A stretch of DNA of 36,032 nt from Candidatus Gastranaerophilales bacterium (GTDB lineage Bacteria > Cyanobacteriota > Vampirovibrionia > Gastranaerophilales > JANQFW01), in the NCBI GenBank assembly GCA_028277625.1, contig JANQFW010000029.1, forward strand, positions 1-36,032. Reading direction: 5' to 3'. Below are positions 1 through 8,193 of this stretch, piece by piece. Position numbers and translations under genes: made by a program. Within the stretch, counting starts at the first letter, position 1. Each line of letters starts with the position of its first letter. The notes below the pieces were generated by a model. The model saw only the letters and a program-made list of their open reading frames with translations, was not told where the DNA came from and searched no databases.

Positions 1-168
1 AGCTTTTAAAGATTCACTAATTGTTAGACCTGCCGCATCATCCGCTGCTTTGTTAATTTGATAACCGGTAGACAATCTTTCCAAAGATTTGTTAATACCA
101 CCTGTTGCACCTTGTAAGCTTCTCTGAACCATGAGAGAGCTTATATTCGTGTTGACAACGATACTCAT
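1..168 (-). CDS. fliC: Flagellin, N-terminal part (cut by window edge)
   Basis: Partial gene: 56 codons run off the left edge of the window. The visible residues begin MSIVVNTNISSLMVQRSL and continue with a run containing LERLSTGYQINKAADDAAGL, the conserved N-terminal D0/D1 signature of bacterial flagellins, so this is the filament subunit exported by the flagellar type III system. The start is ATG at 168 with SD AGGAGAG at 174-180. A sigma28-like promoter lies about 190 nt upstream. The identity is sure from the N-terminus. Whether it is one of several flagellin paralogues cannot be told. Confidence 0.93.
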   Translation of the reverse strand, partial: MSIVVNTNISSLMVQRSLQGATGGINKSLERLSTGYQINKAADDAAGLTISESLKA

Positions 169-360
169 TCAGACTCTCCTTATCTAAACTATACATCCCT
201 GATATTTAATTGTTATGTTGAAATTATTTCAACCATACATTTCCAGGCTGTATGAAACCTATACTCCTATGTTTATCTTAAAGTATTTTCTTTTTTTCTA
301 AATCACTCGAAGGACAGAACATTCCTATACTAAAGTTTAAAGATTTTTTTTATTAAATTA

Positions 361-389
361 TTATTCGGCAAATAGCTTAAAAATCTTTA
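361..389 (-). promoter_or_regulatory. Sigma28 (FliA)-like promoter for flagellin
   Basis: On the minus strand TAAAGATT (382-389) is followed after 12 nt by GCCGAATAA (361-369). The flagellar sigma28 consensus is TAAAGTTT-N11-GCCGATAA, so both boxes match with one substitution and a one-base insertion. It points toward the flagellin start at 168 and implies a leader of roughly 190 nt. Inferred from pattern only. Confidence 0.5.
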
Positions 390-501
390 GACCTTATCCA
401 CATAGTTTTTACACTTCTTAATATATTTTCAAAAGGCGAATTCTGATTTAAATTGCAACACTTATCAATGATACAAACATAGTTTTGTTTCGCAAAAATT
501 A

Positions 502-735
502 ATGGAATGGACTCAAGGAACAAGGAAATATCTTGTAGAATTCCTTAAAAGACTTGAAAAATGGTGGCATGAAGTTGTAAACGCTTGTATTTTATAAAGG
601 CAGTAATGCAAGACAAGAGGGACTTAATAACAAAATCAAGGCTTTAGCTTTGAGTATAGAAACTGGCTAAATTTTGAGTATCTAATATATACATAGAATG
701 CAATCTTTGATTAAATTTCACAAAAGTCTATTTTG
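502..735 (+). pseudogene. Decayed ISL3-like transposase C-terminus
   Basis: There is no intact ORF here, but three short plus-strand frames line up into one protein tail. Frame 1 (502-597) reads MEWTQGTRKYLVEFLK and then EKWWHEVVNA. Frame 2 (599-670) reads GSNARQEGLNNKIKALALS. Frame 1 resumes at 670 with NFEYLIYT, and another shift gives MQSLIKFHKSLF. EGLNNKIK followed by a NFE motif is typical of the end of ISL3-family (IS204/IS1001/IS1165 group) transposases. At least two frameshifts and several stops make it a dead remnant. No terminal inverted repeats were recognised. The rest of the 181-1034 gap is AT-rich and shows no further gene. Confidence 0.55.
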
Positions 736-1034
736 AACCTTGAAAATTTTCTATATCGAAATCTGCATTTAAGTACTTTTTTTCTTTGCTAAATTTCTAA
801 TAAATATTAAAAACGCATATATTTTTTGCATATAGGCAGGCACTTTATTGAATTATATATTCATTAATTATATAATTTTTGTTTATAAAAAACTTCCAAA
901 ATACATCGTTTAATTTATTTACTGAAATCAGGTTAATAATTAAAATGATTTTAATCAGTAAAAATAATTACTTATCGTTCTTTTAATGTTGTTATACATT
1001 TTTTAGGTATTTAGTTAAAAATAGGGAATAAGTT

Positions 1035-2414
1035 ATGTTTTCAAAAAAATTATTTAGTGTGGCTCTAGCTGCATCAGTATTTGTAGGCTTACCAGCGTTT
1101 TCAAAAACATTAACATTACAAGATTTACAAGACTTACCAAGCTCAGCTCCAGTAGTACAATCAAACGATGTTGTTAATAAACACCACTGGGCATACAAAA
1201 GATTAGTAAACATATCCTCTAAGTATGGTTTAGATGTAAAAAATGGTAAAAAAGCTTTAACAAGAGATGAAGCTGCAGTTCTTCTTGTTAATTTAGTAGG
1301 AAAAATTGAACAAGAAAAAATTAATTTATCCGAAAGTGAAAGTGCTCAAGTTCAAATCTTAAAAGAAGAGTTTAGTCAAGAGCTTTCTGTAATGGCTGAA
1401 AGAATTGCCAATTTACAAGCTTCTGTTGATAGCCTAAAAGGTAGTGTTTCTAAAATGGGCAAGTCCAAGGGTAAGTCATTTACACACTACTATGGTAAAA
1501 ATTTCAAAATCGGTGGTTTATTACAAGCTAGATTTGATGGTAATTTGCGAGATGCCGACCATAATGGTGTTACCGGTAAAAACTTTAGTTTTCCAGTAGC
1601 GGAGTTTCGTTTTAAAGGGCAAGTACACGAAAAAGTTGACTATTTAGTTAGTATGGTTCCTAGCAGAAACTATTCTGGAACAAGTGCACTAATTGGTGAA
1701 ACTCGCGTAGGGTTAAAATTTATTCCAAATAATGATATATTAATTGGTCAAACAAGGTTACCTATAGGTCATGAAGGTGCAAAATCACCAACTACATTAG
1801 ACTTTGCACAACGTGCTCAAATAGGTAGAAGATTTAACAACACAAGAGACATAGGTGTTAAAGTTGCCGGTGGCTATAAATATTTAGACTATTACTTAGG
1901 TGTATATAATGGTTCTGGCCAAAATCAGTCTGACAGCAATAATCAGATGTCCCTTGGTGGATGGGCTATGTTTAAGCCATTAGCTGATACCGAAGGATAC
2001 GGTGATCTTCGCCTTGGTGGTGGTTACTTTACGGGAAAAACCGGTAACACTAGAGCACTTGCTGAATACGAACAAGATACTTGGGGCTTCTATGGTGATT
2101 ATAAATTAGGTTCTGCAACAATTAAAGGTGAATATTCTAAGAGACAAGGCTTTGGTGGGGCTGGAACTAAAGCTGATGGTTGGTACCTAACAGGTTTATA
2201 TGACTTAACTGAAAAATTACAACTAGCTGTTAGATTGGATAGGTTTGATCCAAATACACAAACAGCAAGTAATGATATAACTGAGTATGCTATTGGTACT
2301 AATTACTTTATTAATGGTAAAGCACTTAAGCTTCAAGTGGACGGTGTTTATTCCGAAAATAAAGCTGGTCGAGATGCACTTAAGTTCGTAGTATTAACAC
2401 AGTATATGTTCTAA
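1035..2414 (+). CDS. Outer-membrane porin with SLH-like N-terminus
   Basis: 459-aa exported protein. Residues 1-23 form a signal peptide (hydrophobic core LFSVALAASVFVGLPAFS). Residues about 50-90 resemble an SLH domain (HHWAYKRLVNISSKYGL, then LTRDEAAVLLVNLV). About 92-140 is a predicted coiled coil. From about 157 to the end alternating aromatic strands suggest a beta-barrel with the terminal Phe (YMF) expected of outer-membrane proteins. The barrel contains DIGVKVAGG, YYLGVYNGSGQN and TEYAIGTNYFING, reminiscent of the Porin_O_P/OprP family. The SLH-coiled coil-barrel layout is that of cyanobacterial SomA-type porins, where the SLH part binds peptidoglycan-linked polymers. Substrate unknown. 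It is followed by a strong terminator and looks monocistronic. Confidence 0.82.
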   Translation: MFSKKLFSVALAASVFVGLPAFSKTLTLQDLQDLPSSAPVVQSNDVVNKHHWAYKRLVNISSKYGLDVKNGKKALTRDEAAVLLVNLVGKIEQEKINLSESESAQVQILKEEFSQELSVMAERIANLQASVDSLKGSVSKMGKSKGKSFTHYYGKNFKIGGLLQARFDGNLRDADHNGVTGKNFSFPVAEFRFKGQVHEKVDYLVSMVPSRNYSGTSALIGETRVGLKFIPNNDILIGQTRLPIGHEGAKSPTTLDFAQRAQIGRRFNNTRDIGVKVAGGYKYLDYYLGVYNGSGQNQSDSNNQMSLGGWAMFKPLADTEGYGDLRLGGGYFTGKTGNTRALAEYEQDTWGFYGDYKLGSATIKGEYSKRQGFGGAGTKADGWYLTGLYDLTEKLQLAVRLDRFDPNTQTASNDITEYAIGTNYFINGKALKLQVDGVYSENKAGRDALKFVVLTQYMF

Positions 2415-2446
2415 ATTTAGAATATACCACATTATAAGAGTTTTCA

Positions 2447-2479
2447 AAAGAGCTGACCATAACGATCAGCTCTTTTATT
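2447..2479 (+). terminator. Rho-independent terminator after porin
   Basis: A 10-bp perfect stem, AAAGAGCTGA (2447-2456) with TCAGCTCTTT (2466-2475), has a 9-nt loop and a short T-rich tail. It lies 33 nt after the porin stop. Confidence 0.85.
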
Positions 2480-2722
2480 AGCTTTAATGCGATTGAATAA
2501 TTTGAAAAATATTTTTGAATTATTATAGATTCATCAAGTATTTGTATCTCAACTTTTTAAATTAAATTTTTTTTATTGTATATAAAAATCTGGACATGTA
2601 TTAAACTATTTTTTAAAATGATATGTATCTGCTAATATTGTGATAATTTTAGATTAATATTTTTTAAGTTTAAAAAAATAAATTCACTGAAACGCACTTA
2701 ATTGAGGCTGAAGGATAAGACT

Positions 2723-3079
2723 TTGCAAAGCAATACTAAAAAAATAAGAGGTACCCCTAAATATAAACAAAAGATGATTAAGCAGTTATATCAAAAACGA
2801 TTTTATGCTTTTTTGACGGCCTTGCTACTTATTTTATTGCTACTGCAGGTCGTTAGAGGATTGTATTTAAATTGTTCAAAATTAATAGCATTGCATGTAA
2901 AGCATAATAAGCTTGAGGTTATTAATAAATCTGCAAATGTTAAAAACAAAGAGCTTAAGACACTTTTAGCAAAGTATAATTCACCAGCAGGTATTGAAGA
3001 AATGGTTAGAAATACTTTAAAAATGGTAGGACCTAATGAGGTGTTGCTTGTTATAAAAAGACCTCAAAATAAAGAATAA
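2723..3079 (+). CDS. FtsB/DivIC-like septum formation initiator
   Basis: About 118 aa from TTG at 2723, chosen because AAGGA lies at 2711-2715 with a 7-nt spacer. An earlier TTG at 2702 (125 aa) has no SD. The layout is a basic cytoplasmic tail, one membrane helix (FYAFLTALLLILLLLQVV), then a short extracytoplasmic helical segment likely to form a coiled coil, ending with GIEEMVRNTLKMVGPNEVLLVI. That ending matches the C-terminal pattern of the FtsB/DivIC/FtsL bitopic division proteins (IE.x.AR..L..V.P.E). Such proteins scaffold the divisome with FtsQ/FtsL. Family-level call; the exact orthologue is uncertain. It stands alone and ends in a strong terminator. Confidence 0.68.
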   Translation: MQSNTKKIRGTPKYKQKMIKQLYQKRFYAFLTALLLILLLLQVVRGLYLNCSKLIALHVKHNKLEVINKSANVKNKELKTLLAKYNSPAGIEEMVRNTLKMVGPNEVLLVIKRPQNKE

Positions 3080-3081
3080 AT

Positions 3082-3113
3082 AAAAAGATCTACATTTTTT
3101 AGTAGATCTTTTT
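3082..3113. terminator. Bidirectional terminator
   Basis: A 12-bp perfect stem, AAAAAGATCTAC (3082-3093) with GTAGATCTTTTT (3102-3113), has an 8-nt loop and A/T tracts on both sides. It can end the DivIC-like gene on plus and the small convergent gene on minus. Confidence 0.85.
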
Positions 3114-3121
3114 ATTTATTA

Positions 3122-3373
3122 CTATTTAATTGCTTTTAATTTTGGAGTTATCCCTAAATTTCCCTGTATTAACTGTGCTTTTGCCTGGGCTAACGAACGG
3201 CGTTTTTTTGCCCCTCTCATAAGAAACATTACTGAATCTGAAATATTTGATAAATTAGTGTCTTGTTGTTTCATATCCGCTCCAAGTTCTATTGTCCTTA
3301 TCTTGATTAACTTATCGGCTTTATATTTCATAAACTTTAGGCTTTTTAGATGATTTTTAAAATTTTGAAACAT
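3122..3373 (-). CDS. Small hypothetical protein
   Basis: 83 codons from ATG at 3373, or 50 codons from an internal ATG at 3274 that has a better SD (GGAG, 5 nt upstream). The first ATG has no visible SD, so the short form is favoured. The shared C-terminus is basic (LMRGAKKRRSLAQAKAQL, then LGITPKLKAIK), with no membrane segment. Function not recognised. It converges on the FtsB/DivIC-like gene through a shared terminator and diverges from the gene at 3461 across a palindrome. It could be a chance ORF, but the SD and the clean terminator argue for a gene. Confidence 0.45.
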   Translation of the reverse strand: MFQNFKNHLKSLKFMKYKADKLIKIRTIELGADMKQQDTNLSNISDSVMFLMRGAKKRRSLAQAKAQLIQGNLGITPKLKAIK

Positions 3374-3383
3374 AAATTAATAT

Positions 3384-3404
3384 TTGCATGTTGATTTCAT
3401 GCAA
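3384..3404. promoter_or_regulatory. Palindrome between divergent genes
   Basis: Arms TTGCATG (3384-3390) and CATGCAA (3398-3404) are separated by 7 nt, in the 87-bp gap between the minus small ORF and the plus gene at 3461. Symmetry and position suggest a dimeric repressor site. No protein can be assigned. A hairpin in the plus leader is the alternative. Confidence 0.35.
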
Positions 3405-3460
3405 TTTTCTCTACTTTACTGTTTTTATATATATGGGAAGTAAAAGGAAGGAATAGTAAA

Positions 3461-4375
3461 TTGTCTGTTGGTGATACAACTAGCAAAGTGGTACTAGCTG
3501 GAGTACCTACAAAGCCGGGTGCTGAAGTAAAATACGGCAAAAGTGGCGTTACAGCAACTGATTGCTTAGGCGGAAAGAATACGGCAGAAAATGTTATAAA
3601 AACGACTAAAAAAGTTGTTCAATCTCCATATGACTTCCAAGCATTGGTTGCGTCCGGAAATAAAACAAAGCAAATATTTGACACAATAGATAAATGCAGT
3701 AAAGCAGCAAGTACTGACAAAACTTCTTTTTTGCAGTACATGTACAAAGACAAAGACTTAAGAAATTTTTTATTTGATCCAAAAACAAAAACAACAGATG
3801 GCGTCAAAGTCGATGGCTTTAAGTTTTTTCCGCCTGAAACATTAAGGTTTATGGAAAATAAATGCCCTAATAGCAAAGGCGTTATATCAACAATTAGCGC
3901 TATTGATAAGAATTTGCTTGATACTAAATTTGGTCAGAGCATTGTAAAATCTATAGATAAAAACGCAAAAATTACTCTTTCTGGCACTCAAAATGTTGTA
4001 AGTGGTAGCAAGGGTGCTGTTTTTGCAGCAGACACTCTGGGTAAAATGCCTATTCTTAGTCTGGCAGTATCAGCGGGCTTAGAAATTCCAGAGTTAATGC
4101 AAGCTTATAAAAATGGTGACCTTGATTCTCAAATTGCTAGGTCTGCAACAAACGTAGTATGTACCGGTGTTGCATCAGCTGCAATGGGAACTATAATGGC
4201 ACCATTATGTCCACCATTTGGATCAATAGCCGGATTTACAATTGGGTCTTACCTTGGCCATAAAGTCTCTAAATCAGTAGGTGATAAATTTTTGGGCCAA
4301 TCAATAGAAGAACAGAAGACTGAAAATCAAAAAGTTGTGAAAAGTAATACAAAGCCACAAACTCATATTGCTTAA
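3461..4375 (+). CDS. Hypothetical protein with C-terminal Gly-rich hydrophobic zipper
   Basis: 304 aa from TTG at 3461, supported by SD AAGGAAGG about 9 nt upstream. There is no N-terminal signal peptide. The first 180 residues are hydrophilic with five scattered cysteines. Residues about 195-212 are mildly hydrophobic. About 226-280 is a long Gly/Ala/Pro-rich hydrophobic stretch (GVASAAMGTIMAPLC, then GSIAGFTIGSYLGHKVS) that resembles glycine-zipper membrane-inserting regions of secreted effectors and phage or toxin proteins. Function is not recognised. The resemblance is compositional, so a toxin or effector role is only a guess. It stands alone between arsM (convergent) and the small ORF. 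Confidence 0.7.
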   Translation: MSVGDTTSKVVLAGVPTKPGAEVKYGKSGVTATDCLGGKNTAENVIKTTKKVVQSPYDFQALVASGNKTKQIFDTIDKCSKAASTDKTSFLQYMYKDKDLRNFLFDPKTKTTDGVKVDGFKFFPPETLRFMENKCPNSKGVISTISAIDKNLLDTKFGQSIVKSIDKNAKITLSGTQNVVSGSKGAVFAADTLGKMPILSLAVSAGLEIPELMQAYKNGDLDSQIARSATNVVCTGVASAAMGTIMAPLCPPFGSIAGFTIGSYLGHKVSKSVGDKFLGQSIEEQKTENQKVVKSNTKPQTHIA

Positions 4376-4382
4376 CAAAGCT

Positions 4383-5426
4383 TTAGCAGCAACTGCCTGT
4401 AATGTTTGTACTAGAGCTATCAGAACAAGCGCCAACTGAGCAGTCAAAAGTACCATAATGAGTATTTCTATTACCTATAACTTTAAAATGTTTGCCAAAA
4501 CGTGTTTTTGAAACCATTGAAGCTGTATTGCCACATACAAGCATTGGTTTGCCTGTTATAAACTCATGATGATCGTCAAGTTCAAATGAATGAGGTGACT
4601 CAGGTATTGTGCCTTTGTAAGTAGCCACTTGACCATAATCTTCGCATATATCTTCAAGGTCATCCATCTTGAATGCTCTTATTGTTATAGAATAAAAATC
4701 TACCATGCCGGCTTTGTTTATGATTTCAGGGTTAGTTAATTTAATTCTTCTGTTGGAAATAACCCTATAATCAAGACAACCAACTTCTTTTAAAATTCTT
4801 CTAAAATCTTCTATGTATAAAACGCCACCCAAGCATTCTCCATAAAGAACAGGGTCATTTTTTATATCATCAGGTACTCTTCTGCCAGAGAAAACATCAG
4901 AAAAATAAAGTTCTCCACCTGGCTTTAAAACTCTGAATATTTCCGATAAAACAGCTTTTTTATCTGTAGAAAGGTTTATTACACAGTTTGATGTAACTAC
5001 ATCGCAAGAGTTATCTTCTATTTCCTCTAAATTTTCTATATAACCTTTTATAAATTTAACATTTGGCTTTGAGTAACCAAACTTTTTAGTTTGAGTTTCA
5101 ACGTGTCTCTGAGCAACATCAAGTTGTTCATCTGTCATATCTACGCCGGTAACAAACCCGTTCTCGCCGACAAGCTTTGATAAAAGATATACATCGCGTC
5201 CTGTACCACAACCAAGGTCAAGTATGCTGCATCCTTCAATATTTGTTGGGATAGGAGAGCCACAACCGTAAAATTTATCTAGAATCTCATCATCAATTAA
5301 TCCCATAATTCTTCTGTGAGATAAAGGCATACCACCTTCTACGCAGCAAGCGTTAGTTTTTAAGTCATTAGAGCTTTGAAGCTCTTTGCCATAGTAATTT
5401 TTTACACTTTCTCTTTCGTTTGTCAT
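4383..5426 (-). CDS. arsM: Arsenite S-adenosylmethionine methyltransferase
   Basis: 347 aa. Rossmann SAM-binding motif ILDLGCGTGRD at 68-78, with acidic VDMTDEQL at 95-102. The four cysteines expected of ArsM are present: C27/C28 (NACCVEGG), C55 (YGCGSPIP), C148 (SNCVINLS) and C198 (GECLGG). The last pair aligns with the As(III)-binding catalytic pair. These enzymes methylate As(III) stepwise to mono-, di- and trimethyl forms in the cytoplasm. The C-terminus adds a Cys-rich tail (FDCSVGACSD, then GSCC) that may add thiols. SD GAGGA lies upstream of ATG 5426. It is the last gene of a minus-strand block after the glycosyltransferase and oxidoreductase, which places it in arsenosugar synthesis rather than simple volatilisation. 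Confidence 0.92.
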   Translation of the reverse strand: MTNERESVKNYYGKELQSSNDLKTNACCVEGGMPLSHRRIMGLIDDEILDKFYGCGSPIPTNIEGCSILDLGCGTGRDVYLLSKLVGENGFVTGVDMTDEQLDVAQRHVETQTKKFGYSKPNVKFIKGYIENLEEIEDNSCDVVTSNCVINLSTDKKAVLSEIFRVLKPGGELYFSDVFSGRRVPDDIKNDPVLYGECLGGVLYIEDFRRILKEVGCLDYRVISNRRIKLTNPEIINKAGMVDFYSITIRAFKMDDLEDICEDYGQVATYKGTIPESPHSFELDDHHEFITGKPMLVCGNTASMVSKTRFGKHFKVIGNRNTHYGTFDCSVGACSDSSSTNITGSCC

Positions 5427-5490
5427 TTTGCTAAATCCTCAATTCTATAAGTATTATGGAACAATAAATTATTTTTTATCTACCCCCTTA

Positions 5491-5546
5491 CCCCCTAGCA
5501 AGGGGGAGTTTCTTTCTTGGGCTCGCTTTCCGTCAGCTTCGCTGAC
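5491..5546. repeat. GC-rich double hairpin upstream of arsM
   Basis: Two stems sit side by side in an AT-rich setting: CCCCCT (5491-5496)/AGGGGG (5501-5506) with a 4-nt loop, and GTCAGC (5532-5537)/GCTGAC (5541-5546) with loop TTC. They lie between the glycosyltransferase stop and the arsM start. They may attenuate or stabilise the polycistronic message, or be a REP-like dispersed palindrome. No second copy was seen in the window. Confidence 0.5.
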
Positions 5547-5550
5547 TCGC

Positions 5551-6255
5551 TTACCCTTTAAAGTTTTGAATGTTGTCTTTTTCTTTAAGATTATAATACC
5601 CTTTATATATTGTGTCAGGGGAAACTCCTATTTTATATGCTATATACGCCCACATTGTCCTGTAAAGAGTTTGAAATTTAGTTTCACTAGCATACTTGCG
5701 AGCACTTGTTTTAACAACTTCTGGCAATATTATAATTTTACCATTTTTTCTCATTTTATCAGAAAAAGCAGCATCTTCCATTATTTTAACGTCAGGAAAA
5801 CCGCCAAGCTCAAAAAAGGTATCTTTCCTGATAAATATTCCCCTATCACCAAAAAGCATACTTGTTAGCTTGCAAAAAATATTTGCAAAGTCGGCTTGAA
5901 ATAAAGTAAAAGGGGTTTCCGGAAAAAACCTTAAGGTAAGTCCTCCGCCAATATATTTTTTGTTATTTAAAATTTTTTTTATTGAATCTAAAGCCAAGCC
6001 AGAAATTCGGCTATCTGCATGAAAAAATAATAAAATATCGCCCTTGGCTTCTTTTGCACCGATATTCATCTGATAAGCCCTATTTTTTAAATTGGATTCA
6101 ATTAGTTTTACGTTGAATCCTCTAGCGATATCCACTGTACTGTCTGTACTCTGAGCATCAATAATTATAACTTCGCAGTCCTGGCCTAGAAATCCTTTTA
6201 TGCAATCTTCTATGTTTTCTTCCTCATTTAAAGTAGGTATTATTACTGAAATCAT
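5551..6255 (-). CDS. Arsenosugar-type family 2 glycosyltransferase (TIGR04283-like)
   Basis: 234 aa. The start is ATG 6255 (MISVIIPTLNEEENI), with SD AAAGGAAA upstream and a 4-nt ATGA overlap with the oxidoreductase stop. The longer in-frame ATG at 6300 lies inside that gene. GT2 hallmarks are VIIPTLNEEENI, DAQSTDST (nucleotide-sugar binding) and FFHADSRI (DxD-like metal site). GDRGIFIRKDTFFELGGF, then MEDAAFSDKMRKNGK and TSARKY, match the TIGR04283 subfamily that co-occurs with arsenosugar genes. A catalytic base is likely in the MED motif. It probably transfers or remodels the sugar moiety of a methylated arsenical. The exact step is not established by the sequence. Confidence 0.85.
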   Translation of the reverse strand: MISVIIPTLNEEENIEDCIKGFLGQDCEVIIIDAQSTDSTVDIARGFNVKLIESNLKNRAYQMNIGAKEAKGDILLFFHADSRISGLALDSIKKILNNKKYIGGGLTLRFFPETPFTLFQADFANIFCKLTSMLFGDRGIFIRKDTFFELGGFPDVKIMEDAAFSDKMRKNGKIIILPEVVKTSARKYASETKFQTLYRTMWAYIAYKIGVSPDTIYKGYYNLKEKDNIQNFKG

Positions 6256-7682
6256 TTGGATATTTCCTTTAAGATTTTTAGCCCTATTTGCATATACCAC
6301 TTGTCAGATAAATCTTTTAAAAAGTCATCGCAAGCTCTTTGAATCCCATATCCCCACGTTGGATAAATATGAGGGATAAACGATAAGTCTAAAATCCCTA
6401 TGTTTTTATTCATTGCAAGAAGGAGCTCATTAGCCAGCTCTCCTGAGCTTGTTGAAAGGATATGAGCACCTAGTATTTTTCCACTAGGAGTTGTGATTAA
6501 TTTTATCAACCCATATTCTTCTTGTTCAACAATAGCCCTGTCAAGTTTTGAAATAGGAAATTTATAAACCTTATGTGTAATATTATTATTTATAGCTTCT
6601 TGTTCTGTTATGCCGACATGAGCAAGTTCAGGATCAGTAAATGTTGCCCACGGCCCATGGGAATAATTTACTGATTTTTTAATCGGAGACAGGATATTTT
6701 GAATAACTTGTCTGGCTTCAACTTCAGAAATATGTGAGAATTGATAGCCTCCTATGCAATCACCACATGCCCAGATATTAGATATATTGGTTTGAAGATA
6801 TTTATTAACTTCTATCCCCTTAGATGAATACTTAACTCCAATTTCATCAAGATTCAGGTTTTCTACATTTGCTTTTCTGCCTATTGCAACTAATAGTTTG
6901 TCTACTATTCTTTCTTGTTCAGTATTATTTGCTGTTTTAGTGATTATTTTAACTTGATGTTCGTGTTGCTGTACTTGTTTAACTAGCTCTTTTGTTCTTA
7001 TTTCTAAGCCTTCAGTTTTTAATATATCAGCTAAAGCAGCTGTTAATTCTTTGTCATCTCTTGGTAAAATGCTATCTCCGGCTTCAAAAAGCGTAACCTT
7101 AGAGCCTAATCTGTTAAAGGCTTGAGCCATTTCTATGCCAATAGCCCCACCGCCAATTACACCAATAGATTCAGGTATTTTATCTATTGAAAAGATTTCC
7201 TGGTTTGTATAATATTCAATATTTTCTAATCCGATATTTTTGGGTCGTACAGGGCTTGAACCTGTTGCTATAATTATATCTTTACCATAAATTATTTCAT
7301 TATTAACTTTAATTTCATTTTTACTTACAAAAGTTGGCTCGCCATAGTATATTTCTACACCGCTATCTTTCATTAATTTTGTTGATTGAGCGTGGTCAAC
7401 TTCTCTTTGTACAAGCTCTCTGACTTTAGACATAACATCGGAGGTATCAATTGTACATTCGTTATTAAACTTTATATTCCATTGTGAGGCATGTCTTATT
7501 TTATGGACCGCTTTTGCGGCTGCTAAAAGCGCTTTTGATGGTACGCAACCTGTCCAGGAGCATTCACCGCCGATTTTATCTTTTTCAATAAGAGCAACTG
7601 ATAATCCAATACTTGCCGCAGCCATAGCACTTACAATTCCTGCAGCACCACCTCCAAGTACGATTATTCGATATTTTTTCAT
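6252..7682 (-). CDS. FAD-dependent pyridine nucleotide-disulfide oxidoreductase (MerA/Lpd-like)
   Basis: 476 aa. N-terminal FAD fold (IIVLGGGAAGIVSAMAA), redox pair C41/C46 in GGECSWTGCVPSK, a second GxGxxG NAD(P) motif (IGVIGGGAIGIEMAQAF), the second FAD motif NIWACGDC, and a C-terminal dimerisation domain with HIYPT. It resembles the oxidoreductases usually labelled mercuric reductase in cyanobacterial arsenosugar clusters. It lacks both the HMA domain and the C-terminal Cys pair of true MerA, so Hg(II) reduction is unlikely. A role reducing arsenical or thiol intermediates is inferred from context. SD GGGGGAGG lies 5 nt before ATG. It is first gene of the operon and overlaps the glycosyltransferase by 4 nt. 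Confidence 0.85.
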   Translation of the reverse strand: MKKYRIIVLGGGAAGIVSAMAAASIGLSVALIEKDKIGGECSWTGCVPSKALLAAAKAVHKIRHASQWNIKFNNECTIDTSDVMSKVRELVQREVDHAQSTKLMKDSGVEIYYGEPTFVSKNEIKVNNEIIYGKDIIIATGSSPVRPKNIGLENIEYYTNQEIFSIDKIPESIGVIGGGAIGIEMAQAFNRLGSKVTLFEAGDSILPRDDKELTAALADILKTEGLEIRTKELVKQVQQHEHQVKIITKTANNTEQERIVDKLLVAIGRKANVENLNLDEIGVKYSSKGIEVNKYLQTNISNIWACGDCIGGYQFSHISEVEARQVIQNILSPIKKSVNYSHGPWATFTDPELAHVGITEQEAINNNITHKVYKFPISKLDRAIVEQEEYGLIKLITTPSGKILGAHILSTSSGELANELLLAMNKNIGILDLSFIPHIYPTWGYGIQRACDDFLKDLSDKWYMQIGLKILKEISK

Positions 7683-7718
7683 AATACCTCCCCCTTTTTA
7701 TGTTTGCCTAATCCTTTT

Positions 7719-7734
7719 GGTGATGTTCATCACC
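7719..7734. promoter_or_regulatory. Crp/Fnr-type palindrome upstream of arsenosugar operon
   Basis: GGTGATG (7719-7725) and CATCACC (7728-7734) form a perfect 7-bp dyad with 2-nt centre, 37 nt upstream of the oxidoreductase start. It contains both TGAT-N4-ATCA (Fnr-like) and GTGA-N6-TCAC (Crp-like). A distal TATAAT (7823-7828, minus) lacks a good -35, so the promoter position is unclear. The dyad could act as repressor site or leader hairpin. The rest of 7735-7950 shows nothing else. Confidence 0.45.
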
Positions 7735-7950
7735 TTTCTTAAGTCCTCGTTGTAAGCTTTTGATATATTTTAAGTTTACTTGTAGATATCAGTAATCGAT
7801 TGCCACTACCATACTTTTTTATATTATATAAGTGTATTAAAAAAATAAATACACCAGCTAAAAATATTTTTCAGATTATTCAAGTAAATAGGGTGTTTTG
7901 CAAGGCTAATATTGATTTTTAAGCTCTATTACTTTTAATTGATTACCATT

Positions 7951-7999
7951 ATAAAAAGGCTAAAAGGGCAGGAATTACAAGTCCCGCCCTTTTAGCCTT
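7951..7999 (-). terminator. Strong hairpin, minus-strand terminator
   Basis: A 14-bp perfect stem, AAGGCTAAAAGGGC (7956-7969) with GCCCTTTTAGCCTT (7986-7999), has a 16-nt loop. On the minus strand the stem is followed by a short T tract, so it ends transcription coming from the toxin gene about 220 nt upstream. Between 8000 and 8216 no gene was found. Confidence 0.75.
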
Positions 8000-8193
8000 A
8001 AAGGAACCAAAAATTTTTTATTCAACTGTATGTAATCTAAAAATTAAAAATAATATTGGCTGCAATTTTTTTTGCTTACAAAAGGGTATAAAAAGGCACA
8101 CTTATCCTCTAAGCGAGAAAAATAGTGCTTGGAAATTAAATTTTGCGTGGCTTGCGCATCCTTTAATCTCAAGTATGATAATAGTTTTATATT

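Noticed and set aside
394-402. Perfect DnaA box TTATCCACA
   Set aside because: A single 9-mer without clustering, AT-rich unwinding element or dnaA/dnaN neighbours is not evidence for an origin.
5428-5868. 146-codon plus ORF opposite the TIGR04283 gene
   Set aside because: Low-complexity shadow of the conserved minus-strand glycosyltransferase.
6252-7682. True mercuric reductase (MerA)
   Set aside because: The N-terminal HMA domain and the C-terminal vicinal cysteines are missing, and the genes around are arsenosugar genes.
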